The translations under genes were made by a program, and so were the position numbers. Shown piece by piece: positions 1-6,542 of a stretch of DNA of 7,656 bases. The DNA lies in assembly GCA_035999365.1 (NCBI GenBank), contig DASYGT010000057.1, positions 1 to 7,656 of the forward strand, given 5' to 3'. Under the pieces are notes generated by a model, which had not been told where the DNA came from, searched no databases, and worked only from the letters and a program-made list of their open reading frames with translations. The DNA comes from DASYGT01 sp035999365. GTDB taxonomy: Bacteria > Actinomycetota > Actinomycetes > Mycobacteriales > Jatrophihabitantaceae. Numbering within the stretch: the first letter of the stretch is position 1; each line of letters starts with the position of its first letter.

Positions 1-78
1 GTTTGGCCGGTCGAGCTGTCTTTGCACGGTACGGGGGCCGAACAGCGCTTCCCGGGTTTGCCGACAACGGAGGTAATC
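1..78. other. Left flank with no supported gene
   Basis: I see no credible coding end, RNA gene or repeat in these bases. They may hold the promoter of the small ORF, but no clear -10/-35 pair is visible. Confidence 0.4.
69..74 (+). promoter_or_regulatory. Ribosome binding site of the small ORF
   Basis: GGAGGT lies four bases before the GTG at 79. It is the best Shine-Dalgarno match in the left flank, and it selects this GTG over the in-frame TTG at 22, which has no such site. The spacing is slightly shorter than the usual 5-9 bases. Confidence 0.5.
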
Positions 79-267
79 GTGAACGGTGCAACGCTCAAGC
101 CCGCACTGGCCCGCAGGCTCGTGATCGGCCTGCTCGCATTCGGGGCGCTCGGAGTGTCCGGCGCTCAGCTGGCCTCGCATGCAGGGCCGATGCCCACCCG
201 AAACGGCCACGCTGTCGCGATGCCGGAGTGCAGGTACCACTGGTCACCGATGTGCGGGCACCGGTAG
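79..267 (+). CDS. Possible small secreted peptide, 62 aa, unrecognised
   Basis: I do not recognise this ORF. The GTG start is preceded by GGAGGT and the frame ends at TAG 265-267. The predicted product looks like a signal peptide: a basic N-terminus (K7, R12, R13), a hydrophobic stretch at about 14-32, and a plausible signal peptidase I site after A35 (S-H-A). The remaining tail of about 27 residues has two cysteines (C51, C59), three histidines (H44, H54, H61) and three methionines (M38, M48, M58). Such a tail could hold a disulfide or bind metal, but that is inference. Third codon positions are mostly G or C, which fits a real gene, although any frame in DNA this G+C-rich can look that way. 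It ends before the stem-loop at 282-340, which may terminate it. It could be a chance ORF; the ribosome binding site and signal-like profile are the only arguments in favour. Confidence 0.45.
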   Translation: MNGATLKPALARRLVIGLLAFGALGVSGAQLASHAGPMPTRNGHAVAMPECRYHWSPMCGHR

Positions 268-281
268 CGGCTTATCCAGCT

Positions 282-340
282 TCTTCCCGGCCGGTCTGAC
301 CAGTTTCCGGCCCCGATCATGGTCGGACTGGCCGGGAAGA
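282..340 (+). terminator. Long stem-loop upstream of sufR, probable terminator or insulator
   Basis: Arms 282-302 and 320-340 pair along all 21 positions. Nineteen are Watson-Crick pairs and two are G-U wobbles, with no bulge. The loop is 17 bases (303-319). No T-run follows, as is common for actinobacterial terminators. It starts 15 bases after the stop of the small ORF and ends about 44 bases before the predicted sufR -10 element, so it is well placed to stop upstream transcription from entering the suf operon. The near-symmetrical structure would also work on the other strand. A REP-like or mobile palindromic element is an alternative; I saw no second copy in the window. Confidence 0.65.
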
Positions 341-383
341 GTGGCTCTGACCACCCGCCCCTGCGGGCCGCCGGGAAATACGT

Positions 384-389
384 CATACT
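384..389 (+). promoter_or_regulatory. Predicted -10 element of the suf operon
   Basis: CATACT resembles the TATAAT -10 consensus at four of six positions. It lies in the only locally A/T-richer stretch before sufR. A start site about seven bases downstream would fall at 396, the first base of the GTG start codon, giving a leaderless mRNA. That arrangement is frequent in actinobacteria. No convincing -35 hexamer is visible at the expected distance. Confidence 0.5.
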
Positions 390-399
390 GGTGTTGTGA
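385..399 (+). promoter_or_regulatory. Putative SufR operator
   Basis: The bases read ATACT, five spacer bases, then TGTGA. This differs at one position from the ACACT-N5-TGTGA site that I recall for mycobacterial SufR. The site covers most of the predicted -10 element, the probable transcription start and the sufR start codon. Bound SufR would therefore block RNA polymerase directly and autoregulate the operon. The family motif is from memory; the match and position are seen in the sequence. Confidence 0.55.
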
Positions 400-1097
400 A
401 AATCCCGGTCAGCACCTCGGCACCTGCCGAGGCCGACCGCACCCGCGATGCGGTGGCCCGGCTCATTCTGCAGCGTGGCCCGCAGACGGCTGCCGTGCTG
501 GCCGATCAGCTCGCCTTGTCCGCTGCGGCGATCCGGCGCCACCTCGATGCGCTGGTCGAGGACGGCCTGCTCGTCGAGTGCGAGCCCCGCCCTGCCGCAC
601 ACCGCGGCCGCGGCCGTCCGGCGCGTGCCTACGCGATCACCGATGCCGGCCGCGCTGCCTTCCCGCACGCCTACGACGACCTGGCCACTACCGCGCTGCG
701 CTACCTGCACCAGACCGGCGGCGAGCGTGCCGTCGTCGCGTTCGCCGAACATCGCGCCGCGTCACTGGCCGAGGTACTCGCGGCCGACATCGGTCCGACG
801 CGCGACATCACGCAGCGCACCGAAGCACTCGCCGAGTCGCTGAGCTCGCACGGATACGCTGCCTCGACCGAACACGCAGGTGCTGGCGTGCAGATCTGCC
901 AGCACCACTGCCCGGTCGCGCACGTCGCCGCCGAGTTCCCGCAGTTGTGCGAGGCCGAGACGCGCGCGTTCGAGCGCGTACTGGGTACCTACGTCCAGCG
1001 ACTGGCCACCATCGCCCACGGCGATGGCGTTTGCACGACGCACATTCCCAACCCGCCCGACCGCGAAACCACCCTGTCCGGAAGGACGTCACGATGA
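396..1097 (+). CDS. sufR: SufR, Fe-S-sensing transcriptional regulator of the suf operon
   Basis: This is a 233-residue winged-helix regulator. Residues about 15-60 form the DNA-binding domain, with the recognition helix around 41-52 (SAAAIRRHLDAL). The wing follows, with a G-R-G-R-P-A-R motif at 71-77. The C-terminal half has a cysteine pattern C172-X12-C185-X27-C213, the spacing expected for the three [4Fe-4S] ligands of actinobacterial SufR. C168 is an additional nearby cysteine. In this family the cluster-bound form represses suf, and cluster loss under iron limitation, oxidants or nitric oxide relieves repression. The GTG start at 396 has no Shine-Dalgarno site and lies at the predicted transcription start, so translation is probably leaderless. 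The stop overlaps the sufB start in ATGA. It is the first gene of the operon, so SufR probably controls its own synthesis too. Confidence 0.93.
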   Translation: MKIPVSTSAPAEADRTRDAVARLILQRGPQTAAVLADQLALSAAAIRRHLDALVEDGLLVECEPRPAAHRGRGRPARAYAITDAGRAAFPHAYDDLATTALRYLHQTGGERAVVAFAEHRAASLAEVLAADIGPTRDITQRTEALAESLSSHGYAASTEHAGAGVQICQHHCPVAHVAAEFPQLCEAETRAFERVLGTYVQRLATIAHGDGVCTTHIPNPPDRETTLSGRTSR

Positions 1098-2524
1098 CCA
1101 CTGCACCTGAGCGAGTCCTGTCGCAGGACGAGCAGATCGACGCGCTCGGCCGGTACAGCTTCGGGTGGGCCGACACCGACGTCGCCGGCGCCGGCGCGAA
1201 GCGCGGGTTGTCCGAAGCGGTGGTCAGGGACATCTCGGCCAAGAAGAGCGAGCCGGAGTGGATGCTCGAGCGGCGGCTGCGCGCTCTGTCGATCTTCGAC
1301 AAGAAGCCGATGCCGAACTGGGGCTCGGACCTGTCGGGCATCGACTTCGACAACATCAAGTACTTCGTTCGGTCGACGGAGAAGCAGGCCGCCACCTGGG
1401 ACGATCTGCCCGCCGACATCAAGAACACCTACGACAAGCTCGGCATCCCGGAGGCCGAGAAGCAGCGGCTGGTGTCCGGCGTCGCGGCGCAGTACGAGTC
1501 CGAGGTGGTCTATCACAAGATCAACGAAGAGCTCGAGAAGCAGGGTGTCATCTTCGTCGACACCGACACGGGCCTGCGCGAGTACCCGGAGCTGTTCCAG
1601 GAGTACTTCGGTTCGGTCATCCCGTCCGGCGACAACAAGTTCTCCGCGCTCAACACCGCGGTCTGGTCCGGCGGATCGTTCATCTACGTGCCGAAGGGCG
1701 TGCACGTCGAGATCCCGCTGCAGGCCTACTTCCGGATCAACACCGAGAACATGGGGCAGTTCGAGCGGACGCTGATCATCGTCGACGAGGACGCCTACGT
1801 CCATTACGTCGAGGGGTGCACCGCGCCGATCTACTCCAGTGACTCGCTGCACTCGGCGGTCGTCGAGATCATCGTCAAGAAGGGCGCCCGCTGCCGCTAC
1901 ACGACGATCCAGAACTGGTCGAACAACGTCTACAACCTCGTCACGAAGCGCGCCAAGGCCGAAGCCGGCGCCACGATGGAGTGGGTCGACGGGAACATCG
2001 GCTCGAAGGTCACGATGAAGTACCCGGCCGTGTGGCTGATGGGCGAGCACGCCAAGGGCGAAGTGCTCTCGATCGCGTTCGCTGGGGAAGGGCAGCACCA
2101 GGATGCCGGTGCGAAGATGCTGCATCTGGCCCCGTACACATCCTCGACGATCATCTCCAAGTCGGTGGCTCGCGGCGGCGGCCGCACCTCGTACCGGGGC
2201 CTCGTGGAAGTGCACAAGGGTGCGCACCACAGCGCCTCCACCGTGAAATGCGACGCGCTCCTCGTCGACGACATCAGCCGCTCCGACACCTACCCCTACG
2301 TCGACGTCCGTGAGGACGACGTGTCGATGGGGCACGAGGCGACGGTGTCGAAGGTCAGCGAGAGCCAGCTGTTCTACCTGATGAGTCGCGGCCTGTCCGA
2401 GGACGAGGCGATGGCCATGATCGTCCGCGGGTTCGTCGAACCGATCGCCCGCGAACTGCCGATGGAGTACGCGCTCGAGTTGAACCGGCTCATCGAGCTG
2501 CAAATGGAAGGCGCGGTGGGATGA
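1094..2524 (+). CDS. sufB: SufB, Fe-S cluster scaffold subunit
   Basis: SufB forms the cytosolic SufBC2D complex, in which clusters are built from sulfide delivered by SufS/SufU. The product is 476 residues, normal for an uninterrupted SufB. The helical N-terminal part (about 1-150) is followed by a beta-helix core. Conserved positions include C242 in YVEGC, C386 in VKCDALL, which aligns with the key E. coli SufB cysteine C405, and H414-E415 in GHEATVSK. The C-terminal motif SQLFYLMSRGLSEDEA contacts SufC in this family. No intein is present, unlike Mycobacterium tuberculosis SufB. The ATG at 1094 has GGAAGGA seven bases upstream and overlaps the sufR stop. The frame stays open upstream through sufR, but that is a G+C artefact without SufB similarity. 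The stop overlaps sufD in ATGA. Confidence 0.97.
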   Translation: MTTAPERVLSQDEQIDALGRYSFGWADTDVAGAGAKRGLSEAVVRDISAKKSEPEWMLERRLRALSIFDKKPMPNWGSDLSGIDFDNIKYFVRSTEKQAATWDDLPADIKNTYDKLGIPEAEKQRLVSGVAAQYESEVVYHKINEELEKQGVIFVDTDTGLREYPELFQEYFGSVIPSGDNKFSALNTAVWSGGSFIYVPKGVHVEIPLQAYFRINTENMGQFERTLIIVDEDAYVHYVEGCTAPIYSSDSLHSAVVEIIVKKGARCRYTTIQNWSNNVYNLVTKRAKAEAGATMEWVDGNIGSKVTMKYPAVWLMGEHAKGEVLSIAFAGEGQHQDAGAKMLHLAPYTSSTIISKSVARGGGRTSYRGLVEVHKGAHHSASTVKCDALLVDDISRSDTYPYVDVREDDVSMGHEATVSKVSESQLFYLMSRGLSEDEAMAMIVRGFVEPIARELPMEYALELNRLIELQMEGAVG

Positions 2525-3699
2525 GTTCCACCACCACCACCGAACGCGAGGTCGCGTTCGGCCCGACAGGCTCGCCCGCGGAGCGGTTCACCTCGCGTGA
2601 TCCCGAGGCATTCGATGTACCCCGCGGGCGTGAGGAGCAGTGGCGCTTCACTCCGGTCCGCAAGATCACCGAGCTGTTCCAGGCATTCGAGCCTGACGAC
2701 ACGTTCCGGCTCGAAACCGACCTGCCTGACGGCGTCAGCCTGGAGATCGTCGGGCGCGACCATCCGCTCTTCGGAACCGTCCTCACCCCGGCTGATCGCG
2801 TCGCCGCGGTCGCCATGGCCGAGATTGCGCACGTCGTGCTCGTCACGATCGCGAAGGACGCGGTGCTCGATCGGCCCGTGCTGCTGCGCTCGGTCGGCCG
2901 GCCGGGACGCAACTACGGCCACTTCGTCATCGACGCGGGCCCGTTCAGCAGCGCCGCTGTCGTCATGGACCACGTCGGTGAGGTCACCGTCGCTGCAAAC
3001 GTCGAGGTGCGCGTCGGCGACGGTGCCGCGCTGAAGCTCGTGAGCCTGCAGGATTGGGCGGAAGGCACGGTCCACCTGGCCGCGCACGCCGCATCGCTCG
3101 GCCGCGACGCCCGGTACCAGCACACGTCGGTGAATCTCGGCGGGGGAATCGTGCGCCTCACGCCGACAGTGGAGTTCGCCGCACCCGGCGGCACGGCCGA
3201 ACTGCTCGGAGTGAGCTTCGCCGGAGCCGGGCAACACTTCGAATCCCGTCTCTACATCGACCACTCAGTGCCCGAGTGCACCTCGAACGTGCTGTACAAG
3301 AACGCACTGCTCGGCGACACAGCCCGCACCGTGTGGATCGGCGACGTGCGCATCCGGCCCGGTGCGACCGGCACGAATACCTACGAGATGAACCGCAACC
3401 TGTTGCTCACCGACGGCGCCCGCGCCGATTCGGTACCGAACCTCGAGATCGAGACGGGCGACATCGCCGGGGCCGGCCACGCGAGTGCCACGGGCCGCTT
3501 CGACGACCTGCAGCTGTTCTACCTCCAGTCGCGTGGCATCGCCCCCGATGAGGCGCAGCGTTTGGTGGTGCGCGGCTTCTTCGCCGACGTCGTCAATCGC
3601 ATCGGCCTGCCCGAGCTACAGCAGCGCATCATGACCGCCATCGAGGCCCGGCTGGGTTTCGCCGCGGCCGAACCGGAGTTGGAGAGTAGAGACGCATGA
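2521..3699 (+). CDS. sufD: SufD, Fe-S cluster scaffold subunit
   Basis: SufD is the SufB paralogue that completes the SufBC2D scaffold and is linked to iron entry. The product is 392 residues. A variable N-terminal region (about 1-125) has the E-E-Q-W-R-F-T motif at 38-44, typical of the SufD N-terminus. The beta-helix core follows. The C-terminal part includes PECTSNVLYKNAL (251-263) and GAGHASATG around H320, which aligns with the functionally important histidine of E. coli SufD (H360). The SufC-binding motif LQLFYLQSRGI is at 330-340. The ATG overlaps the sufB stop, and GGAAGG nine bases upstream inside sufB serves as ribosome binding site. The short acidic tail after about 380 is unlikely to be structured. 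Its own stop overlaps the sufC start in ATGA. Confidence 0.95.
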   Translation: MSSTTTTEREVAFGPTGSPAERFTSRDPEAFDVPRGREEQWRFTPVRKITELFQAFEPDDTFRLETDLPDGVSLEIVGRDHPLFGTVLTPADRVAAVAMAEIAHVVLVTIAKDAVLDRPVLLRSVGRPGRNYGHFVIDAGPFSSAAVVMDHVGEVTVAANVEVRVGDGAALKLVSLQDWAEGTVHLAAHAASLGRDARYQHTSVNLGGGIVRLTPTVEFAAPGGTAELLGVSFAGAGQHFESRLYIDHSVPECTSNVLYKNALLGDTARTVWIGDVRIRPGATGTNTYEMNRNLLLTDGARADSVPNLEIETGDIAGAGHASATGRFDDLQLFYLQSRGIAPDEAQRLVVRGFFADVVNRIGLPELQQRIMTAIEARLGFAAAEPELESRDA

Positions 3700-4448
3700 G
3701 CAAGCTGGAGATCCGTGATCTGCACGTTTCGGTGGAGGACACGCCGATCCTGTCGGGTGTCGACCTCACCGTCTCGTCCGGCGAGACGCACGCGATCATG
3801 GGGCCGAACGGCTCCGGTAAGTCGACGCTGGCCTACTCGATCGCCGGTCACCCCAAGTACAAGGTCACCAGCGGCGAGGTCCTGCTCGACGGCGTGGACG
3901 TGCTGGCGATGTCCGTCGACGAGCGGGCGAAGGCGGGCCTCTTCCTCGCGATGCAGTACCCCGTCGAGGTCCCGGGAGTGTCGGTGTCGAACTTCCTGCG
4001 TACGGCGGCCACCGCGATCCGGGGCGAGGCTCCGAAGTTGCGCACGTGGATCAAGGAAGTCAACGCCGCGATGGAGTCGCTCGACATCGACAAGTCATTC
4101 GCCGAGCGCAGTGTGAACGAGGGATTCTCCGGCGGCGAGAAGAAGCGGCACGAGATCTTGCAGCTCGAGTTGCTGAGGCCGAAGATCGCCATCCTGGACG
4201 AGACTGATTCCGGACTCGACGTCGATGCGCTGCGCGTGGTGAGCGAGGGCGTGAACAGAGTGCGCGAGTCGGGTATCGGCACGCTGTTGATCACGCACTA
4301 CACGCGGATCCTGCGCTACATCAAGCCCGACTTCGTGCATGTGTTCTTCGACGGGCGGATCGTCGAGGCCGGCGGTCCTGAACTTGCCGACCAGCTCGAG
4401 GCCGAGGGGTACGCGCGCTTCGGTGTCAACGAGACGGCGTCGGCGTAG
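3696..4448 (+). CDS. sufC: SufC, ABC-type ATPase of the SUF scaffold
   Basis: SufC is a soluble ABC ATPase. Two copies bind SufB and SufD, and ATP-driven dimerisation opens the scaffold for cluster assembly. It is not a transporter subunit despite its fold. The 250-residue protein has Walker A GPNGSGKST at 36-44, Q-loop Q87, the ABC signature FSGGEKKR at 144-151, Walker B KIAILDETDSGLD at 163-175 with catalytic E169, and H-loop H201. The DSGLD form after Walker B is characteristic of SufC. The ATG overlaps the sufD stop, and GGAGAG nine bases upstream is the likely ribosome binding site. It ends 31 bases before sufS, the only real gap between suf genes here. Confidence 0.97.
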   Translation: MSKLEIRDLHVSVEDTPILSGVDLTVSSGETHAIMGPNGSGKSTLAYSIAGHPKYKVTSGEVLLDGVDVLAMSVDERAKAGLFLAMQYPVEVPGVSVSNFLRTAATAIRGEAPKLRTWIKEVNAAMESLDIDKSFAERSVNEGFSGGEKKRHEILQLELLRPKIAILDETDSGLDVDALRVVSEGVNRVRESGIGTLLITHYTRILRYIKPDFVHVFFDGRIVEAGGPELADQLEAEGYARFGVNETASA

Positions 4449-4463
4449 CCCCGCAGAGGCGGC

Positions 4464-4470
4464 GGAAGGA
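4464..4470 (+). promoter_or_regulatory. Ribosome binding site deciding the sufS start
   Basis: GGAAGGA lies nine bases before the GTG at 4480. The only nearby ATG (4472) is one base from this site and out of frame with sufS. The spacing therefore supports GTG 4480 as the sufS start. Confidence 0.7.
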
Positions 4471-4479
4471 CATGAGCTC

Positions 4480-5733
4480 GTGACGTTCGATGTGCAGACC
4501 GTGCGCAAGGATTTCCCTATCCTCGCGCGCGAGGTGCACGGTGTGCCGCTCGTGTACCTCGACAGCGCGAACAGTGCGCAGAAGCCGCAGGTCGTGATCG
4601 ACGCGGAGGCAGACCTCTACGCCAATCACTACGCGAATGTCGCACGCGCCGTCCACACGCTGGGCAGCGAGGTGACAATGGCCTATGAGGGTGCGCGCGA
4701 CAAGGTCGCCGCGTTCCTGAACGCCCCGTCCCGCGACGAGATCATCTTCACCCGCAACATCACCGAGGCACTCAACCTGCTGGCCTACTCCTTCTCCAAC
4801 GCGACTACGTTCCCGGGTGCCGAGCGATTCCGCCTGGGCCCCGGTGACGAGATCGTCGTCACCGAGATGGAGCACCACAGCAACATCGTCCCGTGGCAGC
4901 AGCTCGCCGAGCGCACCGGCGCGACGTTCCGATGGATTCCCATCGACGACGAGGGGCGACTCGTGATGTCGGCGCTCGACGAGGTCATCAACGAGCGCAC
5001 GAAGGTGGTCTCGTTCGTCTACCAGTCCAACGCTCTCGGCACGATCAATCCGGTCCGCGAGATCGCGGCGCGGGCCAAGGCTGTCGGCGCGCTGTCGATC
5101 GTCGACGCCGCGCAAGCCGCACCGCATCTTCCACTCGACGTGCAGGAGCTGGGCGCCGACTTCGTGGCGTTCACCGGACACAAGCTGTACGGCCCGACCG
5201 GTGTCGGTGTCCTCTGGGGGCGTTACGAGCTCCTGGCCCAGCTGCCGCCGTTCCTCGGCGGCGGCGAGATGATCGAGACGGTCGCGATGCAGGGGAGTAC
5301 CTTCGCGGCGCCGCCACACCGGTTCGAGGCCGGGACGCCCATGATCGCGCAGGCGGTGGCCCTGGGTACTGCGGTCGACTACGTCACCGCGCTCGGAATG
5401 ACGGAGATCCGCGCGCACGAGCACGCCCTGACGGTGTACGCGCTCGACGCCCTGCAACGGGTCGACGGGCTGCGGATCATCGGACCGTCGACAGCGGTCG
5501 AGCGTGGCGCCACGATCGCGTTCACCCTCGACGGCGTGCACCCGCACGATGTCGCGCAACTTCTCGACGAGCGGGGCATTGCCGTGCGCGCGGGTCACCA
5601 CTGCGCGCGCCCGGTCTGCGTCCGGTATGGAATACCGGCGACCACGCGGGCGTCATTCGGTGTGTACACGACGACTGAGGAGATCGACGCGCTCGTCTCG
5701 GGAGTCGCCCACGTGCAGAGGATGTTCGCGTGA
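4480..5733 (+). CDS. sufS: SufS, cysteine desulfurase (class V PLP enzyme, type II)
   Basis: SufS converts L-cysteine to L-alanine and holds the released sulfur as an enzyme persulfide, which SufU accepts. The product is 417 residues, close to the family norm. PLP is bound by K235 in FTGHKLYGPTG, with D209 and Q212 in the VDAAQ motif. H133 in EMEHHSN stacks on the cofactor. The catalytic cysteine is C375 in GHHCARP, and R390 is the expected substrate-carboxylate contact. The short loop around C375 and the L-G-G-G-E-M segment (259-264) mark a type II SufS rather than IscS. The N-terminal cofactor motif reads LDSANSAQKP, a mild variant of the more usual DSAASAQKP. The GTG start is set by GGAAGGA nine bases upstream; reading the frame further upstream only runs into sufC. 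The stop overlaps the sufU start in GTGA. Confidence 0.96.
   Translation: MTFDVQTVRKDFPILAREVHGVPLVYLDSANSAQKPQVVIDAEADLYANHYANVARAVHTLGSEVTMAYEGARDKVAAFLNAPSRDEIIFTRNITEALNLLAYSFSNATTFPGAERFRLGPGDEIVVTEMEHHSNIVPWQQLAERTGATFRWIPIDDEGRLVMSALDEVINERTKVVSFVYQSNALGTINPVREIAARAKAVGALSIVDAAQAAPHLPLDVQELGADFVAFTGHKLYGPTGVGVLWGRYELLAQLPPFLGGGEMIETVAMQGSTFAAPPHRFEAGTPMIAQAVALGTAVDYVTALGMTEIRAHEHALTVYALDALQRVDGLRIIGPSTAVERGATIAFTLDGVHPHDVAQLLDERGIAVRAGHHCARPVCVRYGIPATTRASFGVYTTTEEIDALVSGVAHVQRMFA
5717..5722 (+). promoter_or_regulatory. Ribosome binding site of sufU
   Basis: AGAGGA lies seven bases before the GTG at 5730. It supports that start over the in-frame ATG at 5745, which would remove five residues. 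Confidence 0.6.
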
Positions 5734-6191
5734 ACGTCGAATCGATGTACCAGGAGATCATCCTGGATCACTACAAGCACCCGCACCATCGCGGTCTCGT
5801 CGAGCACTTCGACGCCGAGGTCCATCACGTCAATCCGACGTGCGGCGACGAGGTGACCCTGCGCCTGCGCGTGGCCGACGGCGCGATCGCCGACATCGGG
5901 TGGGAGGGTGAGGGCTGCTCGATCAGTCAGGCATCGACGTCGGTGATGACTGACCTCGTCGTCGGCAAACCCGTGGCTGATGCACTCGACCTGCAGCGGA
6001 AGTTCCTCTCCCTGATGCAGTCACAGGGGCAGGCCGAGCTGACCGAGGCCGACGAGGAGCAACTCGAGGACGCGGTCGCGTTCGAAGGGGTCTCGAAGTA
6101 CCCGGCCCGCATCAAGTGCGCATTGCTCGGCTGGATGGCGATGACCAGCGCCCTGGGCGAGGCGGAGACTATGACGGAGGTTCAGAAGTGA
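5730..6191 (+). CDS. sufU: SufU, zinc-dependent sulfurtransferase partner of SufS
   Basis: SufU resembles IscU but in Gram-positive bacteria it acts as a zinc protein. Its zinc ligands exchange with SufS, so its cysteine can accept the persulfide. The 153-residue product shows the expected ligands: C38 and D40 in NPTCGDE, C63 in GCSIS and C130 in RIKCALL. The insertion between C63 and C130 (about 85-125, acidic) is typical of SufU and absent from scaffold IscU. The LPPVK-type chaperone site of IscU is also absent. The GTG start overlaps the sufS stop, which fits equal production of the two partners. The ATG at 5745 is an alternative start. The C-terminal end overlaps sufT in GTGA. Confidence 0.95.
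   Translation: MNVESMYQEIILDHYKHPHHRGLVEHFDAEVHHVNPTCGDEVTLRLRVADGAIADIGWEGEGCSISQASTSVMTDLVVGKPVADALDLQRKFLSLMQSQGQAELTEADEEQLEDAVAFEGVSKYPARIKCALLGWMAMTSALGEAETMTEVQK
6176..6180 (+). promoter_or_regulatory. Ribosome binding site of sufT
   Basis: GGAGG lies inside the end of sufU, seven bases before the GTG at 6188, and fixes that codon as the sufT start. Confidence 0.65.
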
Positions 6192-6532
6192 CCGTAGAGA
6201 CCGTTCCCTCACGCGATGACATCGACGAAGCGATGCGCGATGTGGTCGATCCCGAGCTCGGGATCAATGTCGTCGACCTCGGCCTGCTCTATGACGTGCA
6301 CGTCGAGGATGCCGAGTCCGGTCGCATCATCACACTCGACATGACGCTGACCTCAGCGGCCTGCCCGCTCACCGACGTGATCGAGGACCAGGCGTCCGCG
6401 GCTGTCACGGGCGGACCGACGCCGCTGGCTGATGAGTTGCGCATCAACTGGGTGTGGATGCCGCCGTGGGGTCCGGACAAGATCACCGATGACGGCCGCG
6501 AGCAGTTGCGCGCCCTCGGCTTCAACGTCTGA
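6188..6532 (+). CDS. sufT: SufT, DUF59/MIP18-family Fe-S maturation factor
   Basis: This 114-residue protein is a single DUF59 (MIP18-like) domain. Family members assist delivery or maturation of Fe-S clusters in target proteins, and in actinobacteria they usually close the suf operon. Visible family motifs are DPELGINVVDLGLLYDV (21-37), TLTSAACPLTDVIEDQ (53-68) with the conserved cysteine C59, and the C-terminal VWMPPWGPDKI segment (89-99). The GTG start overlaps the sufU stop and has GGAGG seven bases upstream. The exact biochemical step of SufT is not settled in the literature I know, so delivery to target proteins is family-level inference. It is followed after ten bases by a DUF3817 gene. 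Confidence 0.93.
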   Translation: MTVETVPSRDDIDEAMRDVVDPELGINVVDLGLLYDVHVEDAESGRIITLDMTLTSAACPLTDVIEDQASAAVTGGPTPLADELRINWVWMPPWGPDKITDDGREQLRALGFNV

Positions 6533-6542
6533 TCGGCGACGC

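Noticed and set aside
3..299. 98-residue ORF overlapping the small secreted-peptide ORF
   Set aside because: It has an Arg/Ala/Pro-rich shadow composition, no ribosome binding site, and it runs into the stem-loop.
289..312. Alternative 6-bp stem GGCCGG/CCGGCC inside the long hairpin
   Set aside because: It is far weaker than the 21-bp pairing, which uses the same left arm, and there is no coding or leader context for a switching attenuator.
415..432. 7-bp hairpin (CCTCGGC, ACCT, GCCGAGG) near the start of sufR
   Set aside because: It lies within codons 7-13 of sufR. Short G/C stems are frequent by chance here, and nothing nearby suggests an attenuator.
179..1093. In-frame upstream extension of sufB giving a 781-residue ORF
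   Set aside because: The extension runs through sufR in another frame, has the biased composition of a G+C-rich shadow frame, and shows no SufB similarity. The ATG at 1094 has a good ribosome binding site.
989..2503. 504-residue ORF antisense to sufB
   Set aside because: Its sequence is Arg/Val/Asp-rich as expected for an antisense shadow of a high-G+C gene, with no recognisable domain or ribosome binding site.
4426..5601. 391-residue ORF antisense to sufS
   Set aside because: It is a shadow frame of a clearly conserved gene, with low-complexity composition and no family signature.
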